Assembly (NCBI GenBank): GCA_036346275.1
Contig: CM070721.1
Location: forward strand, 7,142,452 to 7,206,451
Reading direction: 5' to 3'
DNA from: Otatea glauca
Lineage: Eukaryota > Streptophyta > Magnoliopsida > Poales > Poaceae
DNA length: 64,000 nucleotides
A program made the position numbers and the translations under genes. Numbering within the stretch: position 1 is the first letter of the stretch; the number at the start of each line of letters is the position of its first letter. Below are positions 34,413 through 45,256 of this stretch, piece after piece. The notes beneath the pieces were generated by a model, which was not told where the DNA came from, did not search any database, and saw nothing but the letters and a program-made list of their open reading frames with translations.

Positions 34413-35826
34413 ATGATGTCGTTCTACCGTCGCCTCTTCGGCAAGCAGGACTTATCCGCCCGAATACCGGATGCGGTGAGTGTCGATGCCCCGTTCGCGA
34501 GTTGCCCCATCCCAAATGCGACTGCAACCTTCGAGCGAAGATGATGCAATCTACCCACGGAAAGACGGCTGCCCACGATCACTCTCACAGTGCCGCCTCT
34601 CGGGTAAACCTAATGGTGTCCATACAATACAGGGTTACAATACCATTTCATTCACCATTCTTCCTTTTTTTCAAAGCAACGACGGTGTTGCTTCTTCCAA
34701 TGGATCAACGGGCGAACGACGTGACAACGAATTTATCTACAAGCGCCATGACGCCTACCCGCTTCGCGAGAACTTCACCCGGTGGGAGAGGCCGCCAGGA
34801 TATGTCCCCGTTCTAGATCGACCAGAGTTCAGGGCCGGTGGGCAAGGGGCCAACCAATCGGTGAGTCTCATGCGATATACTCCTGTTTCACTCACATAGT
34901 AGTAATTCTAAACCAGTTCATCGCATACAAGAGTTCAAAAAGAAAATTGCAAAATTGCTCAAGTCAAAGGACAAACCTCCTCAAGGGCCACCCGCAAGCC
35001 CCGACTTCTGCGAACACGGCCTGTAGGCAGTGGTTGATACCTACGATGATGATCTAGCGGACTGGAGATTCTATCGGTGCCCCTTTGCCGAGGATGAATG
35101 GTGCGGCTACTTCAACTGGGTGGACCCGGAGACATACCACCCGCATCTCAAACTTCTAGCATGGTATAACTGGGTGGAGCAACCCTCTCCGTGGTGCTAC
35201 TACTGCCCAGAAAAGCCACACCACGAGTACGCCTACGGTATTATTCAACGTCCACAACGGGCATACTGCATTGACTGTAGGGCACGCTTCCGGTTGTACA
35301 AGGGTAAGCCCAACACTCACCTCTTGCAACATATTGGAGTGCGAGCCAAAACAGAGCAGGCGTCTCGGCAAGTCTTCGCCAACGGCCAGCGCACCAGAAG
35401 TGCAAGAGGGTACCTCCTCTCGAAGAGGAAGGGACAAGGGGAAGCAGCCGGCTAAGGTCCGCACCACGCAACAAATCCTTGATGCGTTACGTAGACCATC
35501 CGGGAACCCGGGTGGTATTAACATAGAGGACGCCGGGAATCGGGATAACATGCCCATATGGGAGGGAAGAAATCCACTAAAAAGATCAGAAAATTCTGTC
35601 TTATACACCCGAGACGTACGACATAGGCCACCCAATGGGCGACAGCTTGGAGCACTACGGATCCCCATGGAGTTCTTTCATAGTAGGGATTGAGTTGTGT
35701 CCGAGAACAAATCGCGAAATTTACACGGGTGATGTAATATGCAGAAAATGTCGGATATCATTCCTGCTCTACCCAGATAGGCGAAATGATCACTTGTTCC
35801 ACCATGACAAACAGTGCTTTCGTTAG
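34413..35826 (+). pseudogene. Second MULE gene: Cys/His-rich GRF-like protein (MULE-2 copy)
   Basis: Exon 1 34413-34603 (MMSFYRRLFGKQDLS...), exon 2 34677-34860, then exon(s) from about 34918 to TAG 35824-35826. The first GRF-like finger is damaged here, but the second is clear: FYRCPFAEDEWCGYFNWVD (about 35070-35125). Next come CYYCPEKPHHEYAYG, a module CIDCRARFRLYKG...HLLQHI (about 35270-35340), a basic linker (RRGRDKGKQPAKVRTTQQIL), and a second module CRKCRISFLLYPDRRNDHLF-HH at the C-terminus. The two modules share C-x2-C-x3-F-x-L-Y and H-L-x2-H, suggesting an internal duplication of a CCHH zinc-binding unit. Frames change between exons and small indels break it (near 34460 and 35020). 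GRF fingers are known to bind single-stranded nucleic acid in other proteins; a DNA-binding accessory role is inference. Confidence 0.7.
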
Positions 35827-36260
35827 TTAGTTCATCAAGCAATTTCGTCACTATTGTAATGCCCTTGTAATATAATCTAATCTATTGCTTATTTCATCAT
35901 CTGAACTTTCGGTGTATGTGCCCTTATATATATTCAACAAATAATTTAAGTGCTTCATGGGAACTATTCATAACATGAGTTGTTGTCAACTATAATACTT
36001 AGGGTTATTGCACTAGTGGAAATTAGATGCAAAGCAAGGTGTAAATTAAATATTTTTCCAGAATATGGTAGTGCATATATGAAAGATCACATGTGGTCTA
36101 TTGTTCATAAAAATTCCATTTAGACAAGATATTTTACGGACCGCTGAAAAGGCTAAAAATCATTACATGAGTTGTTGTCGACTATAATACTTAGGGTTAT
36201 TTCACTAGTGGAAATTAGATGCAAAGCAAGGTGTAAATTACATATTTTTCCAGAATATAC
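35827..36260 (+). repeat. MULE-2 right subterminal 192-bp repeats
   Basis: Two units starting CATGAGTTGTTGTC at 35974 and 36166; the second enters the TIR. Nearly identical to 9554-9984. No gene seen. Confidence 0.75.
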
Positions 36261-37643
36261 TAGTGCATATATCAAAGAGCAAGAAAATCTGGTCCATTCT
36301 TCCTAAAAATTACATTTAAACATGACATTTTACGGGCTGCCCAAAAGTCTACAAAAATCACACTCCCTGATCTCAGAATCGCACTCTCTTTGATCTCCCT
36401 CTCCCGCCATTGTTTTACAATTTCTAAAAAAATCAATTCTTCAAATAATTTCAAATTATTAATTGCCCGGACTTTTATTGGACACATTTCTCAGCCTAAG
36501 TTCAATGATAGTTGCCCAGCCAATTCCTCCAAAAGAAGTGTTTTAAATATCTTTCCAAATTTGGATTGAAATTGTTCACATGCAATAACGCGATTTTGCT
36601 AATCAATTAGTATCGTCATACTAATTATGATTTTGCCCGTGAACAGTAAATTCCAGCTGACGGGCTTCGCGGGATTTTTTTATTTCTTTTCCAACGAACG
36701 GGATTTGCTGGAAATTTTTTTATTTGGTTAATCCGCAATTCCAGCGAATTCAATTCACTGGAATTTTTAAAAAAAATTCCAATTCCTGCGAACGGAATTC
36801 GCAGATTAATTAAAAAAATAAAACTAGGACACAAACAATGTTGAAAAATTTTAAACTTTTTTCTAGAGGTTTTTGACAAACAAATTATATTACCATAAAA
36901 AATTCAGAATATTATAAGATTTTATGAATTTTTAAAAATTCAATCATTACAACTATCCTGATAAAACACTAACCGACAGGTTTGAACCGAATGAAAAATG
37001 AAACAAACCACGTTATTAAATTTTCAATTTTTTTCGATGGTTATGATGCATCACTAATATTCCCATAAAATTTTCATATGATGACCAAGCTTTATAAATA
37101 TTTTAAAATTCAGACAGTGCTACTGTTTTGATAAAAGCCATATCGCACAGTAGCACTGTCTGAATTTTTAAACATTCATAGAGCTTGAACATCATATGAA
37201 AATTTTATGGGAATATTAGTGATTCATAATAACTTTTTATAAAAAATTTCAAAATTTTCTGACGTGGTTTGTTTCATTTTTCATTCGGTTCAATCTTGTC
37301 GGTCAGCGTTTTATCGGGATAGTTGTAATGTTCGAATTTTTGAACATTCCTCACATCTTATAATAAACTGAAATATTTACTGGAGTATCATTGATTTGTC
37401 AGGAACCTCCACAAAAGATTTCAAAAGTTATTGACATCATTTGGGTCCTAGTTTGTTTTATTTTTCGATATTGGATGGCCGAATTTTCATTTTTCGATAT
37501 TGGATTGCCGAATTTTCAAATTTCGGGAAAGGTTACACGAATTTTTAGATTTTGGTTATGACTGGGTTTTTTATCAAATACGCAAACATGTTGTATCGAT
37601 TTATAATTACGGATCGTTTCTTGTACTGTATTCCAAAAATTCT
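36261..37643 (+). repeat. MULE-2 right terminal inverted repeat
   Basis: Inverted match of the left TIR. Near the outer end there is a short local duplication of TTTTTCGATATTGGATTGCCGA (about 37459-37515), and the hairpin block seen in other TIR copies is missing. It ends TTCCAAAAATTCT directly before the target duplication. Confidence 0.9.
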
Positions 37644-37652
37644 GTCGTCAGC
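37644..37652 (+). repeat. Target-site duplication of MULE-2, right copy
   Basis: GTCGTCAGC, identical to 27814-27822. The sequence after it (AGTAAAGAGAAACTTTG) is the continuation of the kinase upstream region. Confidence 0.92.
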
Positions 37653-38333
37653 AGTAAAGAGAAACTTTGTGATGAAAAAAGATACTCTTACGCTACATGA
37701 TCTTCATTTAATTAATTCAGGGACAAATTTTAGAGTTGTAGTCAACCACGCGTGTGCAATTATTTTCTCTCTTCCGGTTGAGATATTTCGCACGTGTTTC
37801 CGCACATGTACTGTCACAGCTTTGCCCAGTTGTAATTACCAACAGCTCGATGGTCACCGTCCTATTAATCGTGCTGGTGTACGTAGGACTGTCCTTTGTT
37901 CCAATTATGGATAAAATTTAATTCCTAACATTCATTGAGTAAATTTTTCCGTATTCGTTTGCTCATTCCGGGGTTTATCTAGCGCATCGTTGGGCTCAAG
38001 CTCACCCTTCATCGTCGTCGGTAACCTTGCATAAGGTATCTTCATTATATATTTTTTTATTCTATTTATATATTAATTTATATTGCACAACACTATATTT
38101 GATATGTTTACCCCAATTTAGCTTAGTCCTCTTTGGTTTTTAGTTTAAAAAAGAATTACAACTTCGCCCGGATTTGGTGGGACCAATGCTCTCTCTCTCA
38201 ACCAGACTGTACAAATTAGAGGATCCAACGCCGCCACGCTCCCACAAGCTGCATGAGATTCCTATCGTGGTGTTTGGCCTTCTTGTCTCTGGGCCAAGGG
38301 CCGAAAGGCCTCATCCTCATCATTTTCTATACT
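37653..38333 (-). other. Upstream flank of the kinase gene, displaced by MULE-2
   Basis: By the target duplication, this DNA was contiguous with 27813 before MULE-2 inserted, so it should hold the promoter side of the minus-strand kinase. It is mostly AT-rich with one GC-richer patch near 38200-38300. I see no coding region. The array units to the left lack it, so HK-A, HK-del1, HK-del2 and HK-0 have MULE TIR where this promoter was. Confidence 0.55.
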
Positions 38334-39575
38334 TGTAGCAGCCCAAAAATCCAAAAATAAATAAAATCAAAATACAATTTGGAATTTTGGGTCATGTTCT
38401 GAATTCTCATCATTTTTATGTTTTTCCTTGGATTTGTGATCTTTGAGAAATGCTTCTAATGCTGAAACTTTGATTTCCAATCTTTGAAGTTCAAAACCAT
38501 GTATGAACAAAATCTGAAAAAAAATAATTAAATTATAATCTAACTCCAGAACATCTCCAGGAAGTTTCAGGAGAATTTTAAAGCATTTAATGTATTTATA
38601 AAATTAAAAATAGCAAGGACCCGAAAAATAATAATAACAATATCAAATTTTAATAAAAATATATATGTTTGATCATCACATAAAAATTTTATGGTGTCAT
38701 TTATAAACCCCTAGGATCATACATAAAAATTTCCAAAGGAATTGAACCTCATTTCTCATCTTGGAAAAATCAAAATCAGAAAGCTCTTATTTGAGACAGT
38801 AGCCTTGTCATAATTTATAAAATTGTGCAAGTGTGATCACATTCTGAAATTTTTATGGGAGTTTAAGAATTTCGCTAGAATCATACATAAAAATTTTAAA
38901 AAATTCTGGACCACTTTTATTAGCTCAACCAAACCTAAAATCATTTTGTGCCCAACACTACTTCGCAAATTCCAATCTCCTCCTTCCATTTATTTCCCTA
39001 CTAGCTGGGCCCCCCATTACATGGCCCACCCAGCAGAGACCATCGCCCCTGTCTCCCTACTCCTGGGCCCGATCGCCTTCCCTTCCCAACTGGCTGCTTT
39101 CTCCCTCTGCCTCACCCATGCCACAGCAACCAAATGGCTGAGATTTCGCTGCCATAGCATGCATGAGGCTCGTCGGCGTGTCTTCTATGTGCACAAGGCG
39201 CCAGCGATGGTCTCACCCATCTGCACACGGTCCTACTTCTCTGCCGCCATTACTTCCTCAGGCCTCTGAGGCACTAGGCGCCATGCCTTGGTTGTACTCG
39301 CCGCACACCCAGTTTCACTGTGCGGTCGGTCGGACTACACCCCAAGATCCTTTGCTTTTGTCACACCTCTGCCACAACAAGGTCTTCGCCCAGCCATGTC
39401 CTGCCATGGCGCGAGACTACGCCCTGGGTCAGCCCTTGGGAGATCATGCCCCACCGCCGTACTCGACGAGCCTCGCCAATCCAAAGGCTCACCATCACAT
39501 CCCTGTCATTCCATTGGCTTCCCCATGTGTGCGCAAAGCTCGAGGACTTGTGCCTCGCACCACCGCGTCCTCTTC
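38334..39575 (+). repeat. LTR-like DNA, gypsy type, first block
   Basis: Begins TGTAGCAGCCCAAAAATCC, a start typical of grass gypsy LTRs, and has the usual AT-rich first half and GC-rich second half with GGGCCC-type segments (39010-39070). The end is not found; it is probably interrupted at 39576. The frames at 38823-39611 overlap in all three phases and are not genes. Confidence 0.5.
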
Positions 39576-41880
39576 TGTAACATCCCAGAAATTCAAGAAA
39601 TGTTAAAATGAAAATGCTAAATTTTGAATGAATATATTTCTGCATTTTTTGGAATTTCCTGGATTTTTCTTATTCTTTTGGATTTTTGCTCTAAAAGAAA
39701 AGACATTTTTGTTAAAATGGTAAAAAGGTAAAAACAAAATATCAAACAAAATCTAAAAAATTTATAATAAAATATTATAAAACTCCAAAACTCTTTTTAT
39801 GCAGTCAAAGGCAATATGAACACATTACTTACTGACAAGAAATGGTAATTAATGGAAATTGACTGAAAATAGAAAAATGTCAGATTTTTGTAAAAATATA
39901 CAGAGTTTATTTCGATTTGAAATTTTTACCATATCTTCCTCAGAACAATTTTAATCTCTAGTAAAAATATAAAAAATTAAAACCCATATTTAAAGCATTT
40001 TAAATTTTAAAAACTGAAATCCTAAAACTCTCGAAATTGCAATGTTAGAATTATTATAAAACAAATATGCAACATATAAATATAAACTTTTACATGAGAA
40101 CTCTTAGACGCAAAAAATCCTCACAAAAATTTAAAAAAATTCCTAACCTCATTTCAATCTTTAAATAAAGGAAAAATAGAAAAGATAGAATTGGTCAAAA
40201 CAGATTATCAGAATTATTATTAGTTTTATAAAAAGTATTTTAATCTGAAATTTTTAATGGATATCAAACATTATCTCGTAGTCACATAAAAAAATTCAAA
40301 AAATGTTGACACGATTTGACGGCCCTAATTAATGAGCCAAGACGTGTTGTTCACAAGGTTGAAGAGAAGTTTTCTCCGTGACTTACATGTGGGCCCGGCT
40401 GCTGTTGGACCCACTGACCAGATAGACAGAACCACCTTTCTCTCTCTCTTGCCGACTTCCAGGTGGGTCGCCGACCCCATGTGTCAGACTCTTCTTCCCC
40501 CTTCTCCACCCTTCTCTTCTCTCTTTGTTCTAGCCATTGTTGTGGCAAGAAATGCAGAGATTTCCTGCCACGATTAGATTTTGGCGACGCCAACCAGCCA
40601 TCAACTCACCTCTGCCATAATGCTACCGTGGCTCCCTTTTCCCTCAAAATCTGCTACCATAGCCAATACTTCGTGCACCACCTTGACAGGCTGCCAAAAC
40701 CACCCTGCGTCCAAACCCTATCGAGACCACCTTACGCGCCTATATAGGCCATCCTTGAGCACCCTTGGCACCACATCTTCCTGAAGACCTCACCGTCCAA
40801 GCAAAAACCTTCCCCATTGCCTCAAGTTCTACCATTTTCACCGCACTGAGAACAAGGCAAGAACTCAAGCAAGAGATCTCGGTGAGCATTTTCAAATCCC
40901 TTGATTTTGGAGCATCAATGTACACCCTTGAGTATTTTTCGCAACTCAATTATGGGCTCCTTCGATCGTAGCATCGCCACACTATGACCCATCTTCCTCG
41001 GCTTCAGTCAAATGGCAGTAGAGCCACACAAGCCTTCTCCGACGCCATTAACCACTAAAATAGAACCCTCTTAGCCCCGTGATGCTATCTTACCTTGGCC
41101 CGGGCCTAACATACCTCTCACTGCCGGCGAGGCTTACCACCGCTAGGCTTCGCCACGAGCTATACTCCGGTGACCCCCAAGCTCCACCAAGCCAGCTCTA
41201 GGTGCGCAATAAGATGCTATAGCTCAACGTGACACCGGTTCATCGTCTTCGGCACCACCTCACCGCCGATGAGCTCAAACCTGAGATCCTCTGCCTCGTC
41301 TCTATGCCATGTGGGCCCTCTCGGTCAGCCTTCGAGTCTCACCGAACCAACCAACGAGTCCCTTGCATCAGACTCACATGCCCACTCTCACACGCATGCT
41401 CACTGATAGCGGGGCCCTTTGTCAATCGCTGCGGTCAGTTTCAAGCACACGCGCGTAGACGCTGGATAGAGGGCTCGGCCTGTTAGTCAATGCGGGCCGA
41501 ATTCAAACGCACAGGTGCCAAAACAAGAAAAGACGCTTTCGATTGGAGAAAGTGTATTTTCTAATTTTAATTCCATTCTCCCAAAACCGAAAAGATTCAA
41601 ATTAGCATAACTTTTGAATTATAGTTCCAAATGAAGTGAAACAAAATTCTAAATTCATATAAAATCATTTAGTTTCGAAATATGCAAAAACACTTTGAAA
41701 ATGAACACTGTGTAAATTTAGCCCGTGCAATTGCAAGTTGTGGTCAGCATACTGCATAAAGTCCTAGTTTTTCAAAACATAATATTTGACTTAAGAGTAC
41801 ATTTTAGTGGGAGTTGTTATATGGTTTAGGATTTTTTTTCTTATCTTTTGAGTCTAAATATATTGCATATACTGCCTATA
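39576..41880 (+). repeat. LTR-like DNA, gypsy type, second block (end uncertain)
   Basis: Begins TGTAACATCCCAGAAATTC, the same start as the 3-kb LTR at 3045-6038, preceded by TCTTC. It has the GTGGGCCCGGCTG segment and a TATA box (TATATAGG, 40740-40747). It may be a solo LTR inserted into the first block. CACCACA followed by TCTTC near 40772 could be its end, but that is too close behind the TATA box, so the end is left open. No gag or pol sequence follows. Confidence 0.45.
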
Positions 41881-43020
41881 TTTTAACCAGGTAGTTTCCG
41901 GCTCAGCCGAGCTGCCACATCAGCATTTGCACGGTTAGGCCTTCTAGAAGTTTCAAATTTGTGTTTCGGTCCTCCTACTGGTTCTTTTGCAACAAGACCC
42001 TTCAGAAATTTTAAAATTGTGTTTTAAGTCCTTGAAAATTCTAAAATTGCGTTCAAGTCCACACTCTTTTTCAAGAAACCTATTCAAAATTCGAAATTGC
42101 ATTTAAGTCCTCCACACAAAAGAGCCGTGCCGTGGAGCCATTCAAAATTCAAATTGCATTTATAATATGTAATTGAGATTGTTAAGACTACACATGCACA
42201 AACACGCACACACTCGGGAGTAGTTACTCCATGTATCGTTTCTTATAACGCAGGAGTAGTTTGCGAATAGGAGGGTATATATGTGTAGTATACAGTATAT
42301 AAGACTATTTAGGTGGTATGTATATTTTTAGACAAACTCCTTTTATGCACGTATATGAAGATATTTGTAACATACGCTAAAACTATGAACTCTTGCATTT
42401 TTTTCCGTGTGGTTCATTTGGAGTATCTTGTTGTAGTTATTATGAGTATACCAAAAGTGATAAAGGAATATATATGTCAAGTTCGTTTAGATGGTATTGG
42501 GTGGGAACAACAACAACCAGGAGTAGAAGGTATTTTTCCTATATGTATATATAATTTAAATAATTTCTTAGCATATTCCTTTTTAGGAGCGTCTAATGTT
42601 TCTTGTTGATTCCAAATTAGGCCTTGGACTTATTTCCTTCGCTTTCACAAATTTAAGCATATTTCTCTTTTTCTAAGAGCTTTTGACCATTTATTGTTAG
42701 TATTTCGCCGTACAAGAGCTAGAGAGATGCTTTTGTACTGCACCAGAAATAAAAATAGCACGACCTTAAAAAAATGATTTGACATTGTTAGCCGGACAAA
42801 ATGTAGTGCCGTCAAAATGTTGAACCTAACATGGCATGGAAAGAAAGTTACGCCTTCTTGATTTCTCAATGGTACATTTTTTTCATGACCACTCAACAGT
42901 AGCATATATTCCTCTCTTGCACTAGCATTATCATTTGTCTTTTTTTCCCCAAGGTAAAATGTAAAATGTGGTAGAAATTAGAGTAACCAGAGCCCCCCAA
43001 CTGCAACCGGGCCCACACTT
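41881..43020. other. Intergenic DNA upstream of the ORR22-like gene
   Basis: Between 41930 and 42160 a degenerate motif like TTCAAAATTNNAAATTGCATTTAAGTCC repeats about five times. The rest is AT-rich with no convincing gene; the 98-codon frame at 42313-42609 has no recognisable content. Confidence 0.45.
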
Positions 43021-43058
43021 CCCTTGTCACCAGTCAATCCCCGTTCCATTTTGACCCC

Positions 43059-43065
43059 TATAAAT
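43059..43065 (+). promoter_or_regulatory. TATA box of the ORR22-like gene
   Basis: TATAAAT in CCCCTATAAATCAGTC, followed by CT-rich DNA typical of a plant 5' UTR. It is about 750 bp before the ATG at 43816, so the 5' UTR is long or contains an intron. Confidence 0.5.
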
Positions 43066-43972
43066 CAGTCACCCAAACATTCCTTTCCATCGCCATCTTG
43101 CTCGCCTTGCGTTTCTCGTTCTTTCTTCCCCTCTCGAGACAACAACAATCCCAAGCTCTCAACACCTTGTGGCTTGTGCGATTGGTGTGGTTGGGTTTTC
43201 TCCTCCTTGTGTGTTGTGGTTGGTGAGTGAGCACAGGGCTTGGCTTTGCTTGCTTGCATGCTTGGTCACTGGAGGGTCACTTGTCTCTGCTTTTTCTCTT
43301 TCTTCTTTGCGTTTTTCGGCCTCCCACTACGCTTCCCACCTCTTGCCTTCAATAATGATGGTGGAGCTGTGGGTTTGTTCTTGAAGGCTTCTCCCTAATC
43401 CACTGCTGTTTTTTTTTTTTCTTTTTCGTTTCTTTGATCTTTTTCTTTTCGGTGTAATTTTGGTAGTAGGTAGTTGCTAGCCTTTTGGGCTTTGGCTTTT
43501 CTTTTGTGTTCTTTCGCCGTGTTCTCGAGGTGTGATTTGGAGGGTTTGAGGAAAGCTCCCTTTCCTATTCTTGGCTGGCATTAGCTTCTCAGGATTGGTT
43601 CGATTGTGTCCGTCCAACTAGGCTTCGTTTCTTGCTGGCAATTAGCTCCACCCATCAATTGGGGGAGCCTAGTTTTAGGGTTCTATTTCTTGCTTTGAAT
43701 CGAGTCAATTGGGAGGTGTTGGGGGCCTAAAGGTGCTTCTTTTAGTTACTAGTACATAAAAACTTGTTCTTAGGCTTGTTTCTTGCTCACCGTCTTTGAA
43801 TTGACTCAAATTGGGATGCTTTCGGGTGCCATGAGGATGGAGGATAGGAAGGGGTTGATGGGGAGGGAGAGGGATCAATTCCCGGTTGGCATGCGGGTCC
43901 TCACTGTCAACGATGACCTCATGTGCCTCAAGGTTATGAAGACCCTCTTTTTCTTTCTGACAGAAATAATCT

Positions 43973-44125
43973 TGTAATAGGAAAGTTTTAGTTTGAAAAG
44001 TTTGTATTAAGAAAGTTTAAGATAAGGAGTCCGATTAAGACAAGGAAGTAGAATCCTATTCCGTTAAATAGGACTGTAATTTTGGGCATAAATATAGGGG
44101 TAGATGGGGGTGGGTGAATAGCTCT
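43973..44125 (+). repeat. LTR-like fragment inside the ORR22-like pseudogene
   Basis: Starts TGTAATAGGAAAGTTTTAG, has a TATA-like CATAAATATAGGGG (44088-44101) and repeats of AGGAGTCC/AAGGAAGTAGAATCC type, as in grass copia LTRs. It is followed directly by GC-rich DNA. Termini are not proven. Confidence 0.4.
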
Positions 44126-44227
44126 TGCTGCGTCGCCCGTGCCCGCGGCTCCGCTAAAGAGCTCGCGTTCCCGCCGCTTCTCACCTCGCTGGCCGCCGAG
44201 CTCGACCATGTCGCCACCGAGTGCATC

Positions 44228-44720
44228 CCGAGCTCAGGGGGAGAATGGGGCGAGGCGGCGGCGTGGGGGGAGAAGGGGGCGAGGCGACTGGGCTCGAGAG
44301 GAGAAGGGGGCGAGGCAGCGCGACATGGGGACCCGACTTCGGGGAGAAGGGGCGGGATGGCTGGCTCGGGGAGGAGATGGGGAGGCGCCGCGGCGTGCGG
44401 GAGAAGGAGGCGGCGGCTGGCTCGGGGAGAAGGGGCGAGGCGGTGCGGCGTGGGGACAAGGAGGTGAGGAGGTGCGGCGTGGGAGAAGGGGCGAGGCGGC
44501 GTGGGGAGAAGGGGCAAGGTGACCAGGCTCGGGGAGAAAGGGGTGAGCGGCGGCGTGCATGGGAGAAGAGGCGAGGCGGCCCGACTCGGGAGAAGGGGCG
44601 AGTGGTGCGGCGTGGGGACAAGGGGCGTCTGGGAGGCGTGGGGTAGAAGAAGCGGTGGCCCGGCTCGGGAGAAGAGGCGGCGGCGTGGCGTGGGGCTACA
44701 AGGCCGGGGAAAGAGGCGAG
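44228..44720. repeat. GC-rich purine-strand tandem array
   Basis: Imperfect repeats of GGGGAGAAGGGGCGAGGCGG alternating with CGGCGTGGGG or CGGCTCGG, with Gs and As almost only on the plus strand. It continues as AG-rich DNA to about 44820. All frames stay open on both strands because of composition, which explains the long proline-rich (minus) and glycine/arginine-rich (plus) frames here. Many runs of four Gs could form G-quadruplexes. Confidence 0.8.
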
Positions 44721-45054
44721 GCGGTCGATGGCGAGAGGAAGAAAAGAAAAGAAGGAGAGGAAGAAAAAAAAGGAGGGGAGAAAAGAAAAGGAGAAAAAGA
44801 AGAGGGGAAAAGAAAAGATTAAAAAAATTCAATTCAAGTAAGTATTTTTTTCATTTTTTATAGGCAAATTAAACCCATTAATAGAGTTTTATCGTGAATT
44901 AGATTAAATCTGTTATACCGATAAATGTAGGTACCAGTTTTGCAATTTGTTATTCAACTGGTTCTACAACCACTTTCTCGGAAAAATGGAAGGAGGAAAT
45001 GGGAAAAAGAGAAAACAAAATAGAATCATAAAATTAAGTAATTCGATAACCACC

Positions 45055-45256
45055 CTCTATGTCTCTCTCCCTCCGACTCTCTATGTCACTCACACTCTCT
45101 CTCTCTCCCTCCGACTCTCTGTGTCACTCTCACTCTCTATCCATCTCTCTCCTTTCGACTCTCTGTCACACTCTCTCTGACTCTCTGTGTCACTCTCTCT
45201 GGCTAACTCTCACTCTGTCTCTATTTCACTCTCTCTCTGACTCTCTGTGTCACTCA
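45055..45256. repeat. CT-rich minisatellite
   Basis: Irregular repeats of CTCTCTGACTCTCTGTGTCA and shorter forms over about 200 bp, pyrimidines on the plus strand. It lies between the GC-rich array and the last ORR22-like exon. Confidence 0.85.

Larger units (their letters stand above)
27823..37643 (+). mobile_element. MULE-2: full-length Mutator-like element, 9,821 bp
   Basis: Terminal inverted repeats of about 1.36 kb (left, GGAATTTTTGGAATAGAG...) and 1.38 kb (right, ...CTGTATTCCAAAAATTCT) are bounded by a perfect 9-bp duplication GTCGTCAGC. Inside: left subterminal repeats, an inverted 29-bp array, a transposase gene, a direct 29-bp array, a TATA box, the GRF-like second gene and 192-bp subterminal repeats. 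Both genes carry frameshifts and stops, so the element is not autonomous now. It splits the upstream region of HK-B from 37653 on. Confidence 0.92.

Noticed and set aside
38823..39611. Frames of about 100-150 codons in LTR-like DNA
   Set aside because: Three overlapping frames in all phases, GC-rich LTR composition, no recognisable content.
40330..40970. Possible gene after the TATATAGG box
   Set aside because: Position and composition match the promoter and transcribed part of a gypsy LTR; frames are short and overlapping.
42313..42609. 98-codon frame upstream of the ORR22-like gene
   Set aside because: AT-rich, no known motif, no splice or conservation support.
44056..44832. Long proline-rich minus-strand frame (258 codons) and several glycine/arginine-rich plus frames
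   Set aside because: Stops are absent because of the GC-rich purine array; every frame is open there and no domain is visible.
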